This document shows positions 25,781 through 37,181 of a DNA stretch of 64,000 nucleotides, piece after piece (the first letter of the stretch is position 1; each line of letters opens with the position of its first letter). The stretch is from Caballeronia sp. dw_19. Its GTDB lineage: Bacteria > Pseudomonadota > Gammaproteobacteria > Burkholderiales > Burkholderiaceae. Under the pieces are notes generated by a model that was given only the letters and a program-made list of their open reading frames with translations, was not told where the DNA came from and searched no databases. Where the stretch lies: positions 1 through 64,000 of the forward strand of contig NZ_JAAVUQ010000003.1 in assembly GCF_018449515.1 (NCBI RefSeq), written 5' to 3'. The translations under genes and the position numbers were made by a program.

Positions 25781-27853
25781 TTATTCAGACTTTTGCAAGC
25801 GCTTCAATTCGGCTACGGGAATATGACACCGAATCCTGTGCCCATCGGCGGCATGCGCGTACGGCGGCTCCTCCTGCTCGCAGATCGCTCCAATCTTGCG
25901 CGGACAGCGGGTATGAAACACGCACCCCGACGGCGGATTTCCAGCACTCGGCAACTCACCTGAAAGGCGGATACGCTCACGCACCTGCGGTTCATCGCCG
26001 ACTGCAGGAATCGACGACAACAACGCCTCGGTATAAGGATGATGCGGCCCGTCGAACACGTCCGTCGCACGGCCAATCTCCATCAGCCGGCCGAGATAAA
26101 GCACCGCGATACGATCCGATAAATAACGCACCACGTGCAGGTCATGGGAGATAAAAACGTAACTCACACCGCGCTCGCGCTGCAAGTCGGCTAGCAGGTT
26201 CAGGATGGCGGCTTGCACGGAGACATCGAGGGCGGACGTGGGCTCGTCGCAGACCACGACGCGCGGATCGCCGGCGAACGCACGCGCAATCGCCACGCGT
26301 TGTTTCAACCCCCCCGACAATTGCCGCGTGCGCGAGCTCAGGTAACGCTCGGGCAAACGCACGGCGGCAGTCAGCGATTGCAGCCGCGCCTCCTTCGCCG
26401 CCCCACGCAACGCGCCAAGTTTCGACAACGACCGTGCGATCAGCCGACGCACCGAATGCGCCCGGTTCAACGCGGAATCCGGATTCTGGAACACGATCTG
26501 CAGCGACTTGACCTGCTCGTCGTTACGGTTTGTCACGCGCGCGGGCAGAGCGGCGCCGTCGAGTTCTATGACGCCGCCCACATCCGGCGAGAGCAAGCCC
26601 AGCAGCAGCTTAGCGAGCGTCGTCTTGCCGCTGCCCGACTCGCCGACTAGCCCAAGCGTTTCACCCAGCGCCAGTTCCAGCGATACATCGTGTACCGCCC
26701 GCAGCGACTCCCCGCCGACATGAAACGTTTTCGATAAATTCTCCGCGCGCAACGCAACCGGTGCATCTGTCCGGTCGACAGCCGCGCTCAAAACCTCCGG
26801 CGTTGCACGCGGCAAGTCGATTGCACGTTCGTGATAGTGACAGCGCGCCATTTGGTCGCCATGCGCGGCCGCGACCCGATACGGTGGCGGCGCGTCACGA
26901 CGACAACGGTCATCGGCGAGCTTGCAGCGCTGCGCATAGATACACCCCTGCGTCACCGATCCCGGCAGCGGCAGCGAGCCGGGGATGGTGTCGAGCCGGC
27001 CCGTGTCCTTACTGCGTCCCGTGGTCGGCAGGCAGCGCAGCAAGCCCACCGTGTACGGATGCCGCGGCCGCGCGAATACATCGCGCGTCGTGCCTTCTTC
27101 AACCAGTTTTCCCGCATACAACACGCCCACGCGATCACACATCCGTCCGATCACCGCCAGATTGTGGCTGATGAAAAGCACCGCTGTGCCAAGCTCCTCG
27201 CGCAGTTGCGCGATCAGGTCGAGCACCTCGGCTTCCACCGTGGCGTCGAGCCCGGTAGTCGGTTCGTCGAGGATCAGCAACTCCGGGTTGCATGCAAGCG
27301 CCATCGCGATGACCACGCGTTGCTGCATGCCGCCCGACAATTGATGTGGATAACTATTCATCACACGTTCGGGCGACGAGATCCGCACGCGCCGCAAGAT
27401 GTCGATGGTGTGTTCCAGCGCTTCATGCACCGACGCACCCGCGAGCTCGAACGCCTCGGACACCTGCCGCGCAATCGTCAACGACGGATTCAACGCGCGG
27501 CCCGGGTCCTGATAAACCATCGATACCGCGTTGGCACGCATGTGCCGCAACGCATCGGCGTTCATCGAAGCGATGTCGTGGCCGGCGATCGAAATCTTCC
27601 CCGACTTCACACGGCCGTTGCGTGGCAGATAACGCAATATCGCGAGGGCCGCGGTGGACTTTCCACAGCCGGATTCGCCAACTAGCCCATATGCCTCGCC
27701 GCGTTTTATCCGCAGCGAGATGTCCTGCAATACTTCACGGTCCCGCCCGCGCGAACGGTACGCGACCGTCAGGCCGACAAGAGTCAGCGCATCGGTTTCG
27801 GCGCTCTTCGATCCATCGAAGATGGGGAAGGCCGAGGGCGGCGGTCCGTTCAT
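25781..27853 (-). CDS. ABC transporter ATP-binding protein, two fused ATPase domains (Dpp/Opp type)
   Basis: A 690-residue protein with two ABC ATPase domains in one chain, equivalent to DppD plus DppF. The first half has Walker A GLVGESGCGKSTAALAIL (about 56-73), signature LSGGMQQRVVIAM and Walker B LLILDEPTTGLD. The second half has GLVGESGSGKTTLAKLLL (near 400), LSGGLKQRVAIAR and VVVCDEPTSALD. Each half is followed by the oligopeptide-type C-terminal segment with cysteines (for example CIYAQRCKLADDRC and CVFHTRCPRKIGAIC). It powers import by the adjacent permeases. It starts at ATG 27853, overlapping the permease stop by four bases. Confidence 0.93.
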   Translation of the reverse strand: MNGPPPSAFPIFDGSKSAETDALTLVGLTVAYRSRGRDREVLQDISLRIKRGEAYGLVGESGCGKSTAALAILRYLPRNGRVKSGKISIAGHDIASMNADALRHMRANAVSMVYQDPGRALNPSLTIARQVSEAFELAGASVHEALEHTIDILRRVRISSPERVMNSYPHQLSGGMQQRVVIAMALACNPELLILDEPTTGLDATVEAEVLDLIAQLREELGTAVLFISHNLAVIGRMCDRVGVLYAGKLVEEGTTRDVFARPRHPYTVGLLRCLPTTGRSKDTGRLDTIPGSLPLPGSVTQGCIYAQRCKLADDRCRRDAPPPYRVAAAHGDQMARCHYHERAIDLPRATPEVLSAAVDRTDAPVALRAENLSKTFHVGGESLRAVHDVSLELALGETLGLVGESGSGKTTLAKLLLGLLSPDVGGVIELDGAALPARVTNRNDEQVKSLQIVFQNPDSALNRAHSVRRLIARSLSKLGALRGAAKEARLQSLTAAVRLPERYLSSRTRQLSGGLKQRVAIARAFAGDPRVVVCDEPTSALDVSVQAAILNLLADLQRERGVSYVFISHDLHVVRYLSDRIAVLYLGRLMEIGRATDVFDGPHHPYTEALLSSIPAVGDEPQVRERIRLSGELPSAGNPPSGCVFHTRCPRKIGAICEQEEPPYAHAADGHRIRCHIPVAELKRLQKSE

Positions 27854-28713
27854 CGGTCGAGCACTCCCTGGATACCATCGGCGACGAGGTTCACGCCCAC
27901 TACCAGCGAGGCGATTGCCGCGGCGTCGAACACGACGGTCCACCATGCGCCGCCCGCCATCAGCGTGTAGCACTCGGAGAGGGCGAGGCCCCAGTCGGCC
28001 GATGGCGGCTGAATGCCGAAGCCGAGGAACGACAGCGTGGCGACCGCGAAAATGGCGTAACCGAGCCGCACGGTCGCTTCCACGATGATCGGCTGCAGCA
28101 CGTTCGGCAGGATCTCCGCGAACATGATGTAGAACGCGTTTTCGCCGCGCAATTGCGCCGCCAGCACGTAGTCCAGATTGCGCTCGGCGAACACGGCCGC
28201 GCGCACGGTGCGCGCGGTGATCGGCATGAAGGTGATGCCGATCACCAGGATCACGGTGACGTTGCTCGCGCCGACCGCCGCGAGCGCGAGCAGAGCGACG
28301 ATCACCAGCGGCAACGCGAGCACCGCGTCGATCAGCCGGCCGATCACGTTGTCCACCCATCCATCGAAATAACCGACGATCAAGCCAACTGCCGTCCCGG
28401 CTAGTGTTCCGAGCAGGGTCGCCAGCGGCGCGATGGTAAGAATGTCGCGCGCGCCAACGATCACGCGCGCGAACACATCGCGGCCGAGTTGATCGGTGCC
28501 GAACCAGTGCGTGGCGTCAGGTGGCGTGAGCGAGTTCAACGGATCGGACGCGTACGGGTCCTGGGGCACGACCCAATGTCCGATCAGCGCGCACGCGACC
28601 CAGAACAACAGGATCAGCACGCCGACCACGAACGTGGGTGAACGCAGCAAGGCCTTGCTGCGTTCAAAACGTGGCGCCTTGTGCGGCGCGGGCGCGACGG
28701 TTGCGGTGCTCAT
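27850..28713 (-). CDS. ABC transporter permease, DppC type
   Basis: A 287-residue inner-membrane permease with six predicted helices. After an N-terminal cytoplasmic stretch and the first helix comes the periplasmic signature HWFGTDQLGRDVFARVIVGA. The EAA loop, which contacts the ATPase, is around residues 175-205 (AAVFAERNLDYVLAAQLRGE). It pairs with the DppB-type permease whose stop overlaps its start by four bases. Together with the fused ATPase and the binding protein it forms an importer for peptides or other small compounds. Confidence 0.92.
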   Translation of the reverse strand: MSTATVAPAPHKAPRFERSKALLRSPTFVVGVLILLFWVACALIGHWVVPQDPYASDPLNSLTPPDATHWFGTDQLGRDVFARVIVGARDILTIAPLATLLGTLAGTAVGLIVGYFDGWVDNVIGRLIDAVLALPLVIVALLALAAVGASNVTVILVIGITFMPITARTVRAAVFAERNLDYVLAAQLRGENAFYIMFAEILPNVLQPIIVEATVRLGYAIFAVATLSFLGFGIQPPSADWGLALSECYTLMAGGAWWTVVFDAAAIASLVVGVNLVADGIQGVLDR

Positions 28714-29741
28714 TGCGCGTTCCTCACCCGCAAGCGCGGATTCAACACGACATACAGCGCATCCGCGATCAGGTTCGCCGCCGTATAAATCACGCCGACG
28801 GTCAGCACGCCGGCTTCGAGCATCGGAAAGTCCTTGCCTTTGGCGGCGTTATAAATGAGCGAGCCAATGCCTTGATAGTGGAACAGCGTCTCCACGACCA
28901 CCAGCCCGCCGATCATATAGCCGAGCTGCGTCGCGGCGACGGTAACGGTTGGCAGCAACGCATTGCGCAGCACGTGGCGCATGATCACCACGCCGCGCGG
29001 CAGGCCCTTGAGGATCGCGGTGCGCGTGTAGTCGGCATCGAGTGCTTCAACGGTGCCGGCGCGCGCCATTCGTGCGATGTAACCGAAGAACACCAGCACC
29101 AGCGGCAACACGGGCAGGATCAAATGCTGCAACTGGACGAATACATTCGACCCGGGCGGAAACGTTGCTTCAATCGGCAGCCATTGCAGCCAGATGCCGA
29201 ACACGAGGATCAGCACGATGGAGGAGACGAACTCCGGCACGACCGTCGCCGATAACCCCGCAATGCTGATGGTCCGGTCGATCCAGCGGCCTTCATGTAG
29301 CGCGGAGTAAACGCCGCCGGCAATGCCAAGCGGCACGACGACGATAAACGCCAGCGCGCCGAGCTTGGCCGAATTCAACAACGCGTCGCCTATGAACGGC
29401 GCCACCGGCGCGCGATACGCATACGACTCGCCCATGTCGCCGCGCAGGAAGTGGGCGATCCAGCCGGCATATTGCGTGAGCAACGGCCGGTCGACACCCA
29501 GTTGATGATTGAGCGCGGCGACCGCGCGGGCGTCGGCCAGCGGCCCGAGGATTGCGCGGCCGACATCGCCGGGAAGCAACTGGCCGCCCGCGAACACGAT
29601 CACCGACAACAGCCACAACGTGATGACCGCGAGCAGCAGCCGCACGCCGATAAACCGCGCAATGCGCGCGGCGCTTCCGGCGTTGCTGCGTGAGCTTACT
29701 TTCGGCGCGCCCGGCGCGGCGGGAGGAGAGACCGTGTTCAT
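28710..29741 (-). CDS. ABC transporter permease, DppB type
   Basis: A 343-residue inner-membrane permease with six predicted helices of the DppB/OppB family. Its N-terminal segment IGVRLLLAVITLWLLSVIVF forms the first helix. The large periplasmic loop includes NHQLGVDRPLLTQYAGWI, and the EAA loop contains MARAGTVEALDADYTRTAILKG split around residue 215. It pairs with the DppC-type permease. It lies 55 bp downstream of the binding-protein gene in the same leftward operon. Confidence 0.92.
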   Translation of the reverse strand: MNTVSPPAAPGAPKVSSRSNAGSAARIARFIGVRLLLAVITLWLLSVIVFAGGQLLPGDVGRAILGPLADARAVAALNHQLGVDRPLLTQYAGWIAHFLRGDMGESYAYRAPVAPFIGDALLNSAKLGALAFIVVVPLGIAGGVYSALHEGRWIDRTISIAGLSATVVPEFVSSIVLILVFGIWLQWLPIEATFPPGSNVFVQLQHLILPVLPLVLVFFGYIARMARAGTVEALDADYTRTAILKGLPRGVVIMRHVLRNALLPTVTVAATQLGYMIGGLVVVETLFHYQGIGSLIYNAAKGKDFPMLEAGVLTVGVIYTAANLIADALYVVLNPRLRVRNAQ

Positions 29742-29796
29742 GATCGGAGCATCCTCGGGTCAGCCTTCAATGAGCGCGAGATTCAAAATGAACCGG

Positions 29797-31482
29797 CTAC
29801 GCGCCGATAGTCGCGCGCTGGAAATACAACTGCGAAATGGCATTGAAGCGTACGCCTTTCACGTTCGCCCGCGTGACGATCAACTGATCATAGAAGTACG
29901 GAATCACAACCGGGGTTTCATCGAGCAGCAGGGTCTGGATTTGCCCCGAGAGTTTTTTCTGCGATGCCACGTCGAGCGCCGCCACGAAATCCGCTACCAG
30001 TTTGTCGTATTGCGGATTCTTGAAATGCGCCGCGTTCCACGTACCTTCGCTGGTGAGTGGTGCATTGAGGAACACGTTCGGCACGCCGCGATGTCCGTAA
30101 TCCGTGATGCCGAGCGGCGAGTCGAGCCAGTCCGATTTGCCGTACGTGCCCGCGCCGTAATACAGCTCCTGGCTTTCCACCTTCAGCGTGATGCGGACGC
30201 CGACCGCCTTCGCCGCGTTCTGGATCACGACCGCGAGATCGGGAATTTCCATGTACTTCTCGGTCGTGAGCGTGACGTCGAAACCGTTCGGCACGCCCGC
30301 TGCCGCGAGCAATTGTTTTGCCTTCGCGACATCGAGTTTGCGCTGCGGCACGGACAGGTCGCTGGACGGAAACACCGGCGAGAACGGACTGTCGTTGCCG
30401 AGCGTGGCGTGGCCCTTGAACAACCCCTTCACGATCACCTCGCGATTCACCGCCAGCGCCAATGCCTGGCGCACGCGTTTGTCCTTGAAGGGGCCTGTGT
30501 CGGTGCGCATATGCATTTGCCGATGCGCGCTCGACTTCACGCCGAACACCTTGAACTCGGGATTCGTCATCATGCTGAGCCCGCCCTGCACGGTGAAGTC
30601 GCCCATCACGTCGGCCTGCCGGCCTTGCAACGCAAGCAGCTCGGATTGTTCGTCGGCGTAGAACGCGAACGTCACCCGGTCGGGCAACGCTTTTTCGCCC
30701 CAGTAATCCGGGTTGCGTACAAACGATGCGCCCACTTTCGGCGTGTACTTTTCAAACTTGAATGGCCCCGTGCCCGGGAACGACTTCTCGTATGTGCCGC
30801 TGAAATTCGCCGGCAGGATCACGGCGTTGTACGTGTCCGAGGAAACGTAATACGGGAAGTTGCCGTTCGGCGCGTCGAGATGAAACTCGACCGTCATGTC
30901 GTCGATAACCTTCACCGAGTCCTTCGACAGCACGCCCTTGAGCACCGAGAGCGCCGCTGATCCGCTGGCCGGATCGGCGAGCCGATTGAATGTTGCCGCG
31001 ACGTCCTTGGCGGTCATCGACTGGCCGTCGTGGAACTTGACGTTCGGGCGCAGCTTGAAGGTCCATACATCGCCCTTGTCGTTCGGCTTCCACGAAAGCG
31101 CGAGGGAAGGGCGGAGCACGAGCGCCTGACCGTCATCGTCGATGAGAAATTCGCCCGTCTGATTGATCAGCGCGAGGCCGGCGGGGTCCGTGACGGTGAG
31201 CGGATCGACCTGGCCCGACGGCGTCAGATGCGCCACGCGGATCGTGCCACCGGGCTTGCCCGCAGGCGCTTGCGCCCGAGCGCGCGGCATGCCGATCAAC
31301 CCGCCAGCGGCCATCGATAAACCCAGCAAGCTCGCGTGTCTTAGCAATTCGCGTCGCGACAGCCGGCCGGCCTTGAATTCGTCGATGGCATGGTTGCCGA
31401 GTTCTCCCGCCGATCCCCTCGATTGCTCCAGCGCTGCATTGAAGGGGATGAGCGAGTCCAGATCGGTTACGGTCTTTTTCAT
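29797..31482 (-). CDS. ABC transporter substrate-binding protein (SBP_bac_5, Tat-exported)
   Basis: A 561-residue periplasmic solute-binding protein of the dipeptide/oligopeptide class, first gene of the ABC operon. A long N-terminal region ends in a twin-arginine signal (LSRRELLRHASLLGLSMAAG) and an ARA cleavage site. The mature protein has the cluster 5 features NVKFHDGQSMTAKDVAATFN and FPGTGPFKFEKYTPK. I start at ATG 31482 (MKKTVTDLDS); the frame is open 50 codons further. Tat export suggests folding before secretion. The ligand could be a peptide, an opine or a glycoside; the sequence does not decide. Confidence 0.9.
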   Translation of the reverse strand: MKKTVTDLDSLIPFNAALEQSRGSAGELGNHAIDEFKAGRLSRRELLRHASLLGLSMAAGGLIGMPRARAQAPAGKPGGTIRVAHLTPSGQVDPLTVTDPAGLALINQTGEFLIDDDGQALVLRPSLALSWKPNDKGDVWTFKLRPNVKFHDGQSMTAKDVAATFNRLADPASGSAALSVLKGVLSKDSVKVIDDMTVEFHLDAPNGNFPYYVSSDTYNAVILPANFSGTYEKSFPGTGPFKFEKYTPKVGASFVRNPDYWGEKALPDRVTFAFYADEQSELLALQGRQADVMGDFTVQGGLSMMTNPEFKVFGVKSSAHRQMHMRTDTGPFKDKRVRQALALAVNREVIVKGLFKGHATLGNDSPFSPVFPSSDLSVPQRKLDVAKAKQLLAAAGVPNGFDVTLTTEKYMEIPDLAVVIQNAAKAVGVRITLKVESQELYYGAGTYGKSDWLDSPLGITDYGHRGVPNVFLNAPLTSEGTWNAAHFKNPQYDKLVADFVAALDVASQKKLSGQIQTLLLDETPVVIPYFYDQLIVTRANVKGVRFNAISQLYFQRATIGA

Positions 31483-31741
31483 CGGGCTGTCCGGTTCGGG
31501 GTTCGGTTGTTGTTTTGACTCGACGATACCGCGCCGCCCGACGAGGGACGGCGGCAGCGACGGAATCGGATGCGCTTTCAGTTTAGCGGAGCAAATAGTG
31601 TTTCGATTCCCGACGCGCGTTTCACATGCCAATTAATTGCGCGTGCTGTGGGACAGCCACGACGTTGCGGAAAAGCTTGCAGACCAGGCGTGAGGAGGGC
31701 GGTAGAAAATTCCGCGCCTCCGTGTGGTCATGCCGTGGCGT

Positions 31742-32236
31742 TCAATGCTGATGCGGATGTTTATGGATCGGATCGACCCAGAACACTTCCTCGGGCTCCT
31801 CCACCGCATCGATATTCAGATTCACCACCACCGCCTCGTTGTCGCTGCGCACGAGTACGCATTCCAGTGGTTCGTCGGTGAGCGCATTGATCTCCTGATG
31901 CGGCACATACGGCGGCACGAAGATGAAATCACCCGGTCCGGCTTCGGCCGTAAATTCCAGATGATTACCCCATTTCATGCGCGCCTGTCCGCGCACGACG
32001 TAGATCACGCTTTCCAACGCGCCGTGATGATGCGCACCGGTTTTCGCGTTCGGGTGAATCGTGACTGTGCCGGCCCAGATTTTCTGCGCGCCTACGCGCG
32101 CTGCGTTGATCGCCGCCGCGCGATTCATGCCGGGCGTTTGCGCGGTGTTGGTATCGAGTTGATCGCCCTTGATCACCTTGACGCCGTTCTCGCGCCAGTC
32201 GGTGTGCTCATGCTCGTGCTGATGTTCGTCGCTCAT
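31742..32236 (-). CDS. Cupin-domain protein
   Basis: A 164-residue protein with one conserved beta-barrel cupin domain. The first metal motif is GAHHHGALESVIYVVRGQA (two histidines and a Glu, about residues 68-86) and the second GDFIFVPPYVPHQEIN. The N- and C-termini are rich in His (EHQHEHEHTD and IHKHPHQH), which could bind metal ions. Cupins of this type include dioxygenases, isomerases and binding proteins; none can be chosen. The ATG at 32236 begins MSDEHQHEHE. The gene is transcribed leftward after the terminated EF-G gene. Confidence 0.85.
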   Translation of the reverse strand: MSDEHQHEHEHTDWRENGVKVIKGDQLDTNTAQTPGMNRAAAINAARVGAQKIWAGTVTIHPNAKTGAHHHGALESVIYVVRGQARMKWGNHLEFTAEAGPGDFIFVPPYVPHQEINALTDEPLECVLVRSDNEAVVVNLNIDAVEEPEEVFWVDPIHKHPHQH

Positions 32237-32305
32237 TGTCTTCGTCTCCGCCGATCCGTGGAAAAGCCGCCGTCGATCTACGCTGCCTTCAATCCGGCTA
32301 AAGCC

Positions 32306-32345
32306 CAAAAAAAGTCCGTTGCCGCCGGTAGGCAACAACGGACTT
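32306..32345 (-). terminator. Intrinsic terminator of the EF-G gene
   Basis: The arms AAGTCCGTTG (32312-32321) and CAACGGACTT (32336-32345) pair perfectly. On the minus strand a run of T follows, seen as the A run at 32307-32313. It lies 38 bp past the EF-G stop. Confidence 0.85.
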
Positions 32346-32382
32346 CTTCGGTCGCCCAACTCGTCGTCGAGCCTGGCAACGT

Positions 32383-34488
<2,106 letters not shown>

Positions 34489-34847
34489 TTGAACCTCCTG
34501 TTGATTGGTGGGAGCTTTGTAGCCCGAACCGGACACAATGGCCCGGCCGGCGGCTCCGGAGCGAAGCTTTGTCGTGCTGGGTGCTCACTTCGCTGGTTTA
34601 TTAGAATAGCGCGTCGACAGGGTCTTTGCAGGATTCTTGCCAGCTCGGCAAAAAAGATGAATCTTTGATGACGCGCGCGGTGTCCCGGGCGCCGTCCCGG
34701 GTTGAGTCCTGTGCAGTGAAAAGCAGAAAGCCGGCGTGCGCGCAAAAAGCGGACAGCCGGCTTCGGACACAACTCGCGGGACTAGCGCCGCGTGAGCGGG
34801 GGCGTGAAGAGACTAACCCCGGAGACTAACCCCGCTCGATGCATACG
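34489..34847. other. Intergenic region upstream of the EF-G gene
   Basis: No gene is supported in these 359 bp. They include CCCGGG-rich segments and the complementary arms AAGCCGGC (34728-34735) and GCCGGCTT (34756-34763), which could form a hairpin. AGACTAACCCC occurs twice near 34810-34830. The EF-G promoter should lie here on the minus strand, but I could not pick a single site. Confidence 0.4.
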
Positions 34848-35402
34848 TTATTGCAATGCAGGTAACCCCTTGATCTGCATGCCCGGCTGAAGTCCTTTCG
34901 ATGCAAACCAGCCTTTGCTCATTTCCAGTGCGAACACACCATTATTGCGCGGGCAGTGGTTGTTTTCCGTCTCGGCCTGCATTTCGTCGATATCCGTGAT
35001 CGTTCCGTCCGCGCGCATGAATGCGATCGACAGCGGGATCAACGTATTTTTCATCCAGAAACAATGCACGGCTGTTTCATTGAAGACGAACAGCATGCCT
35101 TCGTTGGGCTCGAGCTTCGTGCGATACATCAGGCCTTGTTCGCGATCGGCGTCGTTCGCGGCCACGGCTGCGTCGATCACATACATGCCCGCGGTGAGTT
35201 TCGTGTGCGGAAAATCGGCGGGCTTTTTCGCACCCGGCGGCATTTGTCCTGCTTCTGCAGCCAGCGGTTGAGCGTGCGCTGCCAGCGGCGCGACCGCGAT
35301 CAACGAAACGAGTGGAACGGAGAACGCGACAAGCGCGCGGCGCACGAGACGCCCAAGATCAAACGATGAAACCGAACGGGGCGAGAGCCATGAAAGACGC
35401 AC
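34848..35402 (-). CDS. DUF192-family exported protein
   Basis: A 184-residue protein with a signal peptide (VRRALVAFSVPLVSLIAVAP, cleavage after AHA) followed by the DUF192 fold. Conserved family residues are obvious: REQGLMYRTKLEPNEGMLF, AVHCFWMKNTLIPLSIAFM and a DEMQAETENN loop. The family has unknown function and is found widely in bacteria and archaea. The start is GTG at 35402 with CAGGAG upstream. It is probably a single gene with its own promoter. Confidence 0.88.
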   Translation of the reverse strand: MRLSWLSPRSVSSFDLGRLVRRALVAFSVPLVSLIAVAPLAAHAQPLAAEAGQMPPGAKKPADFPHTKLTAGMYVIDAAVAANDADREQGLMYRTKLEPNEGMLFVFNETAVHCFWMKNTLIPLSIAFMRADGTITDIDEMQAETENNHCPRNNGVFALEMSKGWFASKGLQPGMQIKGLPALQ

Positions 35403-35548
35403 GGCGAAACTCCTGGTGAGATGAAGCCGGTTAGCTGAAGAATCAGTGAAGACTGGCGCATGTTACTTGAGCGCGCGCACGCCGACAAAAAGTGAGTCGA
35501 CGAATACAACCCGCATCAATAACCCAACCGATCCCAAGACCCAAAGAA

Positions 35549-35580
35549 AAAGGCAGAAACCTTTCCAGGTGTCTGCCTTT
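35549..35580 (-). terminator. Intrinsic terminator downstream of the Lys/His-rich peptide gene
   Basis: AAAGGCAGA (35549-35557) pairs with TCTGCCTTT (35572-35580). On the minus strand the hairpin is followed by TTTTCTTT. It lies 63 bp past the small gene's stop. Confidence 0.85.
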
Positions 35581-35643
35581 CAATGCCGCTTTCGCGGCAG
35601 CACTGCTTGGTGTAGCGTCGCGTTACCGCGATCTATTACCAAC

Positions 35644-35838
35644 TTACTCCGACGCGGCCGAAGCAGCTGCAGCCGAAGCTGCCTTCTTGTGCGTAGCCTT
35701 CTTGTGGGTCGACTTCTTGTGTGTCGACTTGTGAGCGGTCGAAGCAGCTGCAGGAGCCGATGCTTCCGGAGCCGAAGCTTGTGCAAATGCAGCCGTTGCG
35801 AACAGGCCAGCGACGAGAGCAGCGATCAGTTTGTTCAT
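35644..35838 (-). CDS. Small exported Lys/His-rich repeat protein
   Basis: A 64-residue protein. Residues 1-19 (MNKLIAALVAGLFATAAFA) are a typical signal peptide. The mature part is an Ala/Ser/Pro spacer, then three tandem units of the type STHKK/ATHKK, then an Ala/Ser-rich tail. It has no enzyme motif. The composition is like acid-shock or polycation-type periplasmic peptides, and the His/Lys units could bind metal, nucleic acid or polyanions. A strong terminator follows, which supports a real transcript. The function is unknown. Confidence 0.75.
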   Translation of the reverse strand: MNKLIAALVAGLFATAAFAQASAPEASAPAAASTAHKSTHKKSTHKKATHKKAASAAAASAASE

Positions 35839-36166
35839 GTTGTGAATCCTCAGCTTTAGTTTGATTTAACCTTATGACCCGGTCGATGGAGTCATGTCGG
35901 TAAACGAGCCATCCACCTTTTGGTTGACAGGGGATTCGAACAAAACTTCGATCCCGCTGCGAGCGCTTTAACCTTACATAAAGCCTTCGTGTGCCGGCTG
36001 TGTGTTGCGGTCCTTCGCTAATGCCGGATGGCGGTTTTAAGGCATCTGCAGCGAATAACGCCGCATGGAGGAAGTCCGTTGACCTGTTTTTTCGGAATCG
36101 TGCAGCGATGATTGTTTGGAAACCGAAATTAATTTGTAATCTCCAGGTTCCGGCGAAACTTCACGC
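35839..36166. other. Upstream region of the Lys/His-rich peptide gene
   Basis: This 328-bp gap holds no supported gene. It should carry the promoter of the leftward peptide gene, but I could not fix the hexamers. It is followed by the end of the pseudouridine synthase gene. Confidence 0.4.
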
Positions 36167-36745
36167 TTAAACGATGCCATTCCATGGCGCGCGCGGCGGC
36201 AGTTCGGTTGATGCGCCCGGTGCGAGTCCGAGACTGAATATATCCAGCGCGCCGATACCCACGCGCACCAACCGCAGTGTTGGATATCCGACGGCTGCGG
36301 TCATTCGACGCACCTGCCGGTTACGCCCCTCGCTGATCGACAGTTCGATCCACGTAGTCGGAATGGCGGCGCGGTATCGGATAGGCGGGTTACGTGGCCA
36401 AAGCTGGTCCACCCGTTCCACGGGTTCAACCCGCTTCACGACACACGGCTGCGTCACGAATTCCCCGAGGTCCACACCTGCCGCCAGACGCTCGAGAGCA
36501 TCTGCGTCGGGCGCACCGTCGACCTGTGCCCAATACCGTTTGACCAGCTTGTGACGGGGCTCGGCTATGCGCGCCTGGAGCGCGCCATCGTCGGTGAGGA
36601 GCAGCAGGCCTTCGCTGTCTGTGTCCAGGCGGCCGGCCGGATAAACGCCGGGCGTCTTCACCCAAACGCCTAACGAAGGGTGCTTCTCGTGCGGCGAAAA
36701 TTGACAGATAGTGCCGAACGGTTTGTTAAGAGCAAGCAGCGGCAT
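36167..36745 (-). CDS. rluE: 23S rRNA pseudouridine synthase, RluE type
   Basis: A 192-residue RsuA-family pseudouridine synthase that converts a uridine of 23S rRNA to pseudouridine. The catalytic motif is AGRLDTDSEGLLLLTDDG (about residues 37-54, with the key Asp in RLD). The family motifs HKLVKRYWAQVDG and the late ISEGRNRQVRRMTAAVGYPT are both present. It lacks an N-terminal S4 domain, as does RluE, and has about its length. It is a single leftward gene. Confidence 0.88.
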   Translation of the reverse strand: MPLLALNKPFGTICQFSPHEKHPSLGVWVKTPGVYPAGRLDTDSEGLLLLTDDGALQARIAEPRHKLVKRYWAQVDGAPDADALERLAAGVDLGEFVTQPCVVKRVEPVERVDQLWPRNPPIRYRAAIPTTWIELSISEGRNRQVRRMTAAVGYPTLRLVRVGIGALDIFSLGLAPGASTELPPRAPWNGIV

Positions 36746-36854
36746 GGCGGGGAATCGATGAGGAGACGCAATAAGGAAACGAGGCGGCGCTCAAGCGCAG
36801 CGCGGGAATCCGGCTATGGCGGATGGCGCGATATTAATGCATAATCCGAAGCGC

Positions 36855-36888
36855 CATGTCTTATGTCTTATATAAGACATAAGACATG
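36855..36888. promoter_or_regulatory. Perfect 34-bp palindrome upstream of icd
   Basis: The half CATGTCTTATGTCTTATA (36855-36872) is followed by its exact reverse complement to form one uninterrupted palindrome. Each half contains ATGTCTT twice. It lies about 290 bp before icd and 110 bp before the divergent rluE gene. The core GTCTTATATAAGAC has the shape of GntR-family operators. The rest of the 436-bp gap (36746-37181) shows no supported gene. Confidence 0.6.
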
Positions 36889-37181
36889 AATCGAGCAACG
36901 GCCGATCGTAGCCACAACGGCAGCCACAATCGCGGCAATAGCATCAACGCACGGTCTTTCGGACCGCGGTTGCGTGCACCGTTTTGTTGCAACGCGGCAA
37001 AACGGGTGCCGGGCAGGCCCTGTGCACGGTGGGCTAGAATACCCTTCTGGTCGCCTCGGGCGCCGCGCCGGCATTGGCGCTGTTGGCCCGGCCACCGTTC
37101 GCTCATCCGCTGTTTCGCCGAATTTCCGAACGCATTCTGCGCATTTCTGTTTTAGCTAGCCAGCCATCTTTGGAGTCGACC

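Noticed and set aside
25781..28360. 859-residue version of the ABC ATPase starting at 28360
   Set aside because: The first 169 residues are Arg-rich sequence read out of frame through the permease gene. The real start is ATG 27853, coupled to the permease stop.
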